Shown here: positions 7,914 through 12,624 of the stretch, piece by piece
How the letters are laid out: each line of letters opens with the position of its first letter
How positions within the stretch are numbered: position 1 is the stretch's first letter
Assembly (NCBI RefSeq): GCF_019052365.1
Contig: NZ_JAHQUY010000077.1
Span: 1 to 12,624 of the forward strand
DNA length: 12,624 nt
From: Leyella stercorea
GTDB lineage: Bacteria > Bacteroidota > Bacteroidia > Bacteroidales > Bacteroidaceae
Reading direction: 5' to 3'
The notes under the pieces: generated by a model
What the model was told of the DNA's origin: nothing
What the model saw: the letters and a program-made list of their open reading frames with translations, nothing else
The model's database searches: none
Translations under genes and position numbers: made by a program

Positions 7914-8261
7914 ATGACGAAAGATGAACTTGTAAACAGTCTGCAAAAACGTGACCCTCTGTTGGCTAATGCGGTCAGCAATATGGTAGACTACATTTCC
8001 GACCGCTTTCCTGCTGCTTACCCAAGCAAGGAACAGACGGAAGCAGTCAATACCTATCTTCATTCGGTCTATGCTGACGGTGACGGAACCATGTCGGAAA
8101 GAAACTGTGAGCATCGAAGAATTGCATCACAGAAAATTACCATCAATGCCATACAAGTGCTTGACAGCCCCCAACTTGACCGACTGCAACGTGTGCTTGA
8201 CCATATCGCATACGACAAGGAGTATTATATGCCAGAGAGAGGCTTCGGCATGAGACGATAG
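7914..8261 (+). CDS. Hypothetical mobile-element protein (115 aa)
   Basis: This is a small soluble, probably helical protein with no signal peptide, no membrane segment and no domain I can name. Charged helices (KDELVNSLQKRDPLLANAVSNM) lead into a region with HRRIASQKITINAIQVLDSPQLDRLQ. The ATG lies four bases after the stop of the excisionase-like gene, which supports co-expression. I recall similar-sized unknowns next to excisionase-like genes in Bacteroides mobilizable elements, but the role is unknown. Codon composition resembles the neighbouring mob genes. Confidence 0.7.
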   Translation: MTKDELVNSLQKRDPLLANAVSNMVDYISDRFPAAYPSKEQTEAVNTYLHSVYADGDGTMSERNCEHRRIASQKITINAIQVLDSPQLDRLQRVLDHIAYDKEYYMPERGFGMRR

Positions 8262-8333
8262 TTTCTCTTTTGACGGCAGAGAGTTTTCCGCATAACAGCA
8301 TGAACAGATTTACACAACAAAAAGAAAACAACG

Positions 8334-8984
8334 ATGAACAGTAATATTTTCAACAGCATTATCCTGAGTAATGAACAAGTAAACTATCTGATGGGTGGCA
8401 CGGCTGGCATTAATCGCCTTTCATGCCTTTATCAACTCATTCAGATTGTGACACGACAGATTGAAACCTCAAATGAGGTTGGGGAATCCACAACCGCATT
8501 ATGGGAGGTGAACATGTCAGAGGTGGCTCTATCCAAACTATGGAAGTGTGACCGAAAAACCGTCTCCAAGATGCTTGACCACATGAACAAATTGGGCATC
8601 CTTTCTTCTGTACAGACAAGACGAGGAAGTGTTCACACATTGCTATGCATTTCTGCATGGATTGTTGACGGCAAGAAATATGTCAATCCTCACTATGTTC
8701 CCATCAACCAAAGAGACTGTTCCGGCAAGTCTAATACTATTACTTCCACAACCGCATTCCCTAACAAGGAGGATCCGCCCACCAAAAATGGCGGTACTTC
8801 TCCAACACAACTTGCCAACAGTTCCTTTTCTTCCCTAACTTCAGGAAATGGCGATAATGGCGAGGAGGAAGATGTTCCACCGCCAAGCGTCTCTGACATG
8901 GAACTGGAGGCAGAAGCCAGAAGGCAATTCTTCAAAGAACAGATGGAAGCGGAGGATGCCCCACAATTGCTGTTGCTTGGGTAA
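8334..8984 (+). CDS. Winged-helix-like DNA-binding protein of the mobilization module
   Basis: The protein has 216 aa. Residues ~10-60 form an N-terminal helical domain. Residues ~62-105 read as a winged HTH: SEVALSKLWKCDRKTVSKML is the HTH, and LGILSSVQTRRGSVHTLL is the wing. The pattern recalls replication-initiator or GntR-like DNA-binding domains. The C-terminal third is low-complexity (Thr/Ser/Pro/Asn), then acidic and helical (MELEAEARRQFFKEQMEAED). It sits directly upstream of the oriT-like spacer and mobA. It may regulate the mob genes or help at the origin; a replication initiator cannot be excluded. A 72-base gap separates it from the preceding gene. Assignment to DNA binding is moderate, the role is inference. 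Confidence 0.7.
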   Translation: MNSNIFNSIILSNEQVNYLMGGTAGINRLSCLYQLIQIVTRQIETSNEVGESTTALWEVNMSEVALSKLWKCDRKTVSKMLDHMNKLGILSSVQTRRGSVHTLLCISAWIVDGKKYVNPHYVPINQRDCSGKSNTITSTTAFPNKEDPPTKNGGTSPTQLANSSFSSLTSGNGDNGEEEDVPPPSVSDMELEAEARRQFFKEQMEAEDAPQLLLLG

Positions 8985-9185
8985 TTTGAGAACCGTTATA
9001 CAACAAGTCTGTGAACTGTTGCAACCCCAGTGCGTAGCGTGCTTGTGCGTAAACTCTGATAGCGGTGCTATGCAAGAAATACCAATGTCATACAAACGCA
9101 CTTCGTTTGTCCGTATGCCAATGGACTTCTTGAACGCTCGCAAGCTCGCATTGGGTTGCACACTTTTATAGAAGCAATACTTGGT
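8985..9185. other. oriT: Candidate origin of transfer (oriT) upstream of mobA
   Basis: This 201-base non-coding spacer is crowded with short symmetries. They are a GTTGCAAC palindrome (9018-9025), GTGCGTA direct repeats (9030-9036 and 9045-9051), ATAGC-GGT-GCTAT (9059-9071), ACAAACG-CACTT-CGTTTGT (9092-9110), and CCAATG (9118-9123) paired with CATTGG (9149-9154) around a CTCGCA repeat. Position directly before the relaxosome genes and clustered inverted repeats are typical of oriT in Bacteroides mobilizable elements. The nick site itself cannot be named. Confidence 0.6.
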
Positions 9186-9557
9186 ATGAATAAGAAAAAT
9201 ATAGATAAGGAGACACCGAAATACACGAGCCGCCTGATAGTAAGGCTTACCCCACAGCTTCATAAGGAGATAGCGGAATATGCTACTCTTTGCGGACTGA
9301 CCACAAGCGCATACGCACGCAAGCGGTTGGAGGGCAAATATCCCAAACAACGCTTGACAGACAAAGAAATGGAGGCTTTGAACAGCCTTTCGGATGCCAG
9401 GGGCGATATACAAAAATTGTTCGGCTTCCTCAAAGGTCGTCCGCTTACGGAACGTGAGAACATTCTCCGTAGCGAAATATTTATGAAACGATGGAGAACA
9501 AGCGCAGAGGCGATCTTGAACCGCATGATTGAGATAGAGAAATACTTAACACAATAG
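9186..9557 (+). CDS. mobA: MobA-like relaxosome accessory protein (ribbon-helix-helix)
   Basis: The protein has 123 aa from ATG 9186. A TTG ten codons upstream lies in the oriT-like spacer and is not needed. Residues ~14-52 (TSRLIVRLTPQLHKEIAEYA, then LTTSAYARKRLEG) form a ribbon-helix-helix DNA-binding unit. It is followed by the conserved-looking LNSLSDARGDIQKLFGFLKG and a helical tail, as in MobC/MobA accessory proteins of Bacteroidales mobilizable elements. The expected role is to bind oriT and load or stabilise the relaxase. mobB starts 14 bases after its stop, so the pair is co-transcribed. Naming differs between elements (MobA, BmgB, MobC-like); the function call is more secure than the symbol. 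Confidence 0.82.
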   Translation: MNKKNIDKETPKYTSRLIVRLTPQLHKEIAEYATLCGLTTSAYARKRLEGKYPKQRLTDKEMEALNSLSDARGDIQKLFGFLKGRPLTERENILRSEIFMKRWRTSAEAILNRMIEIEKYLTQ

Positions 9558-9571
9558 AACATACGACATAT

Positions 9572-10795
9572 ATGATAGCAAAAGCAAAGGTGATAAGTCA
9601 TGGCGCAAATGCCATACGTTACTCAGTGGATAAGGACAAGGCAGAGATTGTAAAGACCAATCTCTTGCCCGATGATATTTCCCCAACGGCAATGTGGGCA
9701 AGAATGCTTGCCTTGCAGAAGAAGTTTGAGGACAAATTGAACCGTTATCATCCGCTCAAAAGGAACATGATACGTATTGAGGTTTCCCCAACCTCGGAGG
9801 AAACGCAAGGTTGGACGATGGAGGAATGGCAGAGGTTGGCGGATGACTTTATCCGTGAGTTTGATGCGGTTGACCTTTCAGCCAAGTCGAAGCGCAAGAG
9901 TGCAAAGGCAACCAACCTCAAAGACAGCCAGTATGTAGTTGCACTCCATCATGACAGCAAGAGTGGCATTATGCACCTTCACATTGATGCGAACCGCATA
10001 GACATGAGGGGCAACGTGAATGATGCCCATTATATCTACGAGAGAGCGATGGCTGCTGCCGCCAAGGTTGGGCAACAGCGTGGTTGGAAAGATGCACAAG
10101 AGGTGAGCCGCCAAAATAAGGAAGCGATAACCAATGATTGCCTTTCCGTTTTGGCTAAGATGCCGTACTTTGATTGGGGACTATACACAAAATGCCTCAC
10201 GCAAATGGGGTATGATGTCAAACTACAATCCGACAGCAAAGGACAAGTGCGTGGATATGCCATCAAGCGTGGAAACTCCATTTATAAGTCCTCGGAACTT
10301 GGCAAAGGTCGTTGTCTGATGCCCTCAAAGATTGAAGGCACTTGGGCAAAACTACATCATCAAGAATTGGAGAAACAAGTTTCAACTCCAACAAAGAATA
10401 CCCAACAGCCAAAGATTATGACTGTACCTAAACCCATTCCTACTGCGGACAACACTCCAAAGATACGTCACTTCGACTTTTATACAGACGAGTTTCATCA
10501 TTATCCTGTTGATATTCCACAGAACTGTCTGGATGTCATCGACAAGAACATTGCTTTGGATGCCGACAATGTGTTTGCCAAGATAGGTGATGTGCAGAAG
10601 ACCGCCATTCTTCTCTTTGCTGAATACATTGATGCAGCCACAACCATTGCCGCCCAGTCTGGCGGTGGCGGAGGTGGTGCTACCTCAGGTTGGGGACGTG
10701 ACAAGGACGAGGATGAACTGTCTTGGGCGTATCGCTGCGCTATGATGGCTAATCGACTGTGCAGACCTCGCAAGAAGCAAGGATATGGCAGATAA
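9572..10795 (+). CDS. mobB: MobB-like relaxase (MOB_P-type mobilization nuclease)
   Basis: This 407-aa relaxase nicks oriT and stays covalently bound to the transferred strand. The N-terminus MIAKAKVISHGANAIRY offers Tyr17 as the likely catalytic tyrosine. The metal-binding motif is seen as HHDSKSG (126-132) with HLHIDANR (135-142), giving His126/127, His135, His137 and Asn141, as in the Relaxase/Mobilization nuclease domain of Bacteroides MobB proteins. Residues ~190-260 fit the usual region after the nuclease core. The C-terminus has a six-glycine run (364-369) followed by SGWGRDKDEDELSW and a basic tail, a layout I recall from Bacteroides MobB. There is no helicase or primase domain. The element would need the mating channel of a co-resident conjugative transposon, such as the one on the left of this window when intact. 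Confidence 0.88.
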   Translation: MIAKAKVISHGANAIRYSVDKDKAEIVKTNLLPDDISPTAMWARMLALQKKFEDKLNRYHPLKRNMIRIEVSPTSEETQGWTMEEWQRLADDFIREFDAVDLSAKSKRKSAKATNLKDSQYVVALHHDSKSGIMHLHIDANRIDMRGNVNDAHYIYERAMAAAAKVGQQRGWKDAQEVSRQNKEAITNDCLSVLAKMPYFDWGLYTKCLTQMGYDVKLQSDSKGQVRGYAIKRGNSIYKSSELGKGRCLMPSKIEGTWAKLHHQELEKQVSTPTKNTQQPKIMTVPKPIPTADNTPKIRHFDFYTDEFHHYPVDIPQNCLDVIDKNIALDADNVFAKIGDVQKTAILLFAEYIDAATTIAAQSGGGGGGATSGWGRDKDEDELSWAYRCAMMANRLCRPRKKQGYGR

Positions 10796-10824
10796 CCGAA
10801 TGTTCAACCAACAACATTGAAACT

Positions 10825-11379
10825 ATGCCAATAGGTAAAAGCAAAATCTCAGATATGGATTTCGGCTCTTTCGAGAACTCGATTGACAAGAATATCGAAA
10901 CGGACAAGGCATCGGACAAGTTTGACCAACAGCTTCAAGCCTACAAGGATGCTGGCAATAGCTTGACTTTGGCAAAAAGTGGCGTTGAAATGGCTACTGC
11001 TTCCATGCATGAAGCAAAAGACAAATTGAGTGAAGCCTCAGATAAAGCGAATACTGTCACCAAAGCTATTGAAGCCTACATCGGCAAAGTAAAAGACATA
11101 ACTGTCAAAGCTAAGGTTGATGATGCCGATATGGAACAGGCAATAAACAACAGGAAGAAACTCATTGAAAACGAGTCCAAACTTCTTGAAGACCACCGAA
11201 AGGCGAATAAGGACATCCTCACTCGCCATTTCTATGATATGTCTAATATGATGTCAAGAAATGAAGGAGTTTGGTTGTCGAATGGTTGGGTAAAGACTTT
11301 GCTTTGGATATTCTTGCCGTGTTTCCTTTATACGGTCATTTCTATTGCCTATTTTGTAGCATCATGCATAGACAAGTAA
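10825..11379 (+). CDS. Coiled-coil protein with C-terminal membrane anchor, downstream of mobB
   Basis: The protein has 184 aa from ATG 10825. The frame is open from 10759, but that stretch overlaps the end of mobB. Residues ~20-140 are charged and helical with Ala/Lys/Glu heptads (STLAKSGVEMATAS-like and KLSEASDKANTVTKAIEAY), probably coiled coil. Residues ~157-180 (LLWIFLPCFLYTVISIAYFVA) form one transmembrane helix, leaving a 4-residue tail. The topology suggests a cytoplasmic coiled coil tethered to the inner membrane. It lies 29 bases after mobB and ends within the terminator A run, so it is the last gene of the mob operon. It might dock the relaxosome at the membrane or mating channel, but that is inference. 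I recognise no family. Confidence 0.75.
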   Translation: MPIGKSKISDMDFGSFENSIDKNIETDKASDKFDQQLQAYKDAGNSLTLAKSGVEMATASMHEAKDKLSEASDKANTVTKAIEAYIGKVKDITVKAKVDDADMEQAINNRKKLIENESKLLEDHRKANKDILTRHFYDMSNMMSRNEGVWLSNGWVKTLLWIFLPCFLYTVISIAYFVASCIDK

Positions 11380-11428
11380 AAAAAGAGTGTCACGGCATTA
11401 TATTGAAACAATGTCGTGATACTCTTTT
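11378..11428. terminator. Bidirectional intrinsic terminator between convergent operons
   Basis: A 19-bp stem (11381-11399 with 11410-11428) contains only two G-U pairs, around a 10-base loop. Read on the - strand it ends in seven T; read on the + strand the stem ends in four T. It overlaps the poly-A that begins with the last base of the TAA of the 184-aa gene. It should end both the mob operon and the - strand lipoprotein cluster. Confidence 0.85.
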
Positions 11429-11444
11429 ATCTGTATTCTGATAA

Positions 11445-11576
11445 CTATCTATTTGTATCAACAATTTTAGCACTTCTATTGAGAACTCGCCCATAGGAAT
11501 TAGTGTAGGTTTCGATGTAGGTATTTCCATTCTTGCAACATCTTATTTGACATTTTATTATTCTGTCGCGTTGCAT
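11445..11576 (-). CDS. Small cysteine-containing ORF (43 aa) overlapping the lipoprotein gene end
   Basis: The ATG at 11576 lies inside the last codons of the Sel1-like lipoprotein frame (overlap 19 bases), an arrangement suited to translational coupling. The product is basic (MQRDRIIKCQIRCCKNG, then a Tyr/Thr/Asn-rich part with ETYTNSYGRVLNRS), with Cys at 9, 13 and 14. It has no signal peptide and no membrane segment. It resembles coding rather than random sequence, and its stop lies 17 bases before the terminator. I know no family. Chance openness of 43 codons is possible, so confidence is limited. Confidence 0.4.
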   Translation of the reverse strand: MQRDRIIKCQIRCCKNGNTYIETYTNSYGRVLNRSAKIVDTNR

Positions 11577-12341
11577 ATTGGTTTTGCGATTATCGCCAAT
11601 TGCTTCACATCATCAGCGGTAAGTTTGAAGTCATTGTTGTTTTGGCAGTAGTCAAGAACTTGCACGGCACCATGTTTTCCCAACACACCATACTTTTCAA
11701 CTTCCATATAATACTTGATGGCTTGCAATTGGTTGTGTTTTTTTTATCTGGTTTGTAGTAGGCATCGCCAAGTAATGAATAAGCCAATGGAAATCGGCTT
11801 GCTATCAAGCGGAGTTTGAGAGTATCTGTCGGTTGGCCAGTTTTCTCATTAGGACCATACAAGAGTATTTCTGCAATGGAGTATTCGCGTTCGGCTGCAT
11901 TCCTTATCATTTCCATGCCAGCAATGGAGTCGCCTTGCTCAACAGTAATCATTCCGAGAAGAGTTTGCGCTTCCAATCCACCTTTGCTCTTGAACTCCTG
12001 TATCATACTTATCACGCTGTCTACACAGGGCAAGAGTGGTGTCTATCCATCGTGGTGAACAATGTCTTGTAGTCATCACTGTCTGGCAAGCCGTTGATAT
12101 AATCGTCAATGCGGTAGCCATACAAATCTGCCATTTGTGCCATTGTTATCATGTTGAAGAAATCTCTCTTCACACCATTGCCTGTTCTGTAGTAATCTTC
12201 CAATTTCAAGTATGTAGCACAATCACCTTGACTTGCTTTGTCAAGCAGCGAAGAGAAGGAGTCTTGCGACTTTATATTGCAACCAGAGACACTTGCGGCA
12301 AGCAACGCAATTGTAATGTATACACACCAAATCTTCTTCAT
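11558..12341 (-). pseudogene. Sel1/TPR-like lipoprotein gene broken by two frameshifts
   Basis: The start ATG at 12341 gives a lipoprotein signal peptide, MKKIWCVYITIALLAASVSGC, with lipobox VSGC (Cys21), so the product would be membrane-anchored. Sel1-like repeat features follow: ATYLKLEDYYRTGNGVKRDF, then AQTLLGMITVEQGDSIAGM and AYSLLGDAYYKPDK, then LGKHGAVQVLDYC. These lie in three successive frames. The first break is near 12028-12033 (loss of one base in a GGG or AA). The second is at a run of eight T on the + strand, 11738-11745; nine would restore the frame and give KKKHNQLQAIKYYMEVEKYG. The restored protein would have about 261 residues and end at the TAA at 11558-11560. Sel1-like lipoproteins often mediate protein contacts in the envelope; the partner here is unknown. 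The breaks may be real mutations or homopolymer errors in the assembly. Confidence 0.7.
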
Positions 12342-12352
12342 TATCGAATCCC

Positions 12353-12529
12353 CTAATCCGTGTCGGGCGCAACTTCTATTTTTGATGGTTTTTGTTCCAA
12401 GGAAAACTTCTTTACTACATTGCCTTTTCTATCTATAGCTCCTTCAAGATTGATTTCATCATCGTCAGTCATGCCAAAGCCATCCTCATCACGATAATAC
12501 ATACCATCAGGATTAACCTCCCATCTCAC
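12353..12529 (-). CDS. Acidic 58-aa ORF upstream of the lipoprotein gene, start uncertain
   Basis: The frame is open from 12553 to the TAG at 12353-12355, just 11 bases before the lipoprotein ATG, so the two are likely co-transcribed. The protein-like sequence includes VRWEVNPDGMYYRDEDGFGM, TDDDEINLEGAIDRKGN and a basic-to-acidic tail. It is strongly acidic, with no signal peptide. The GTG at 12529 is the best available start; the first ATG in frame is at 12502 (49 aa). Codons before GTG (YEDGIAK) also look coding but end at a TAA (12554-12556). The true N-terminus may therefore be lost or shifted. I recognise no family. Confidence 0.4.
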   Translation of the reverse strand: MRWEVNPDGMYYRDEDGFGMTDDDEINLEGAIDRKGNVVKKFSLEQKPSKIEVAPDTD

Positions 12530-12578
12530 TTTGGCTATGCCATCCTCATAATCTTAGATATTTTGCAACAAAAATTAA

Positions 12579-12614
12579 AGGATTTCTCTTTGCCGTACGA
12601 CACAGAGAAATCCT
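12579..12614 (-). terminator. Intrinsic terminator of a - strand gene lying right of the window
   Basis: An 11-bp perfect stem (12579-12589 with 12604-12614) encloses a 14-base loop that itself holds the palindrome CGTACG (12594-12599). On the - strand it is followed by TTTAATTTTTG, a typical U-rich tail. No gene ends between it and the window edge, so the terminated gene is beyond 12624. Confidence 0.65.
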
Positions 12615-12624
12615 AATGACCGAT

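Noticed and set aside
8848..9171. A 107-codon + strand frame crossing the end of the 216-aa gene and the oriT-like spacer
   Set aside because: It overlaps a better-supported gene and then runs through hairpin-rich non-coding DNA, with no domain.
11816..12356. Several + strand open frames over the lipoprotein region
   Set aside because: They are the antisense of the Sel1-like coding sequence, which has the signal peptide, lipobox and repeats.

Overview
The window looks like accessory DNA of a Bacteroidales bacterium (Bacteroides, Parabacteroides or Prevotella/Segatella type). The reasons are a Bacteroides-type TraG/VirB4 ATPase, a Bacteroides-type MobA/MobB mobilization pair, A-rich leaders without clear Shine-Dalgarno sequences, and a promoter of the Bacteroidetes form (TTTG, about 19 bases, TAnnTTTG). 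Nothing in it looks like housekeeping chromosome.

Left part (1-6966, + strand): a piece of a conjugative-transposon transfer operon. It holds a TraG/VirB4 ATPase whose N-terminus is missing or frameshifted (73-2451). Three tightly spaced genes follow for exported proteins of 890, 275 and 244 aa, each starting with a signal peptide. Then comes the first ~70 codons of a TraJ-like transfer protein (from 6754), after which the family-like sequence stops abruptly.

Middle part (about 6967-11379, + strand): a separate mobilization module that appears to interrupt the transfer operon. A ~600-base regulatory or attachment-like region rich in short repeats (6967-7576) leads through a recognisable promoter into genes for an excisionase-like HTH protein, a 115-aa unknown and a 216-aa winged-helix protein. 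A ~200-base oriT-like spacer comes next, followed by mobA (ribbon-helix-helix accessory protein), mobB (MOB_P-type relaxase) and a 184-aa coiled-coil/membrane protein. I read this as an integrative mobilizable element nested in a conjugative element. Its integrase and right end are not visible.

Right part (11380-12624, - strand): a strong two-way terminator (11378-11428) separates the mob genes from a convergent cluster: a 58-aa acidic ORF, a Sel1/TPR-like lipoprotein gene broken by two single-base frameshifts, and an overlapping 43-aa cysteine-containing ORF. A second terminator at 12579-12614 shows that another - strand gene ends just beyond the window. Both lipoprotein lesions, and possibly one at the 5' end of traG, sit in short homopolymers, so sequencing error must be excluded before calling these genes dead. 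I see no clearly new system. The most interesting items are the nested-element junction, the repeat-rich region 7046-7542 and the broken lipoprotein cluster.
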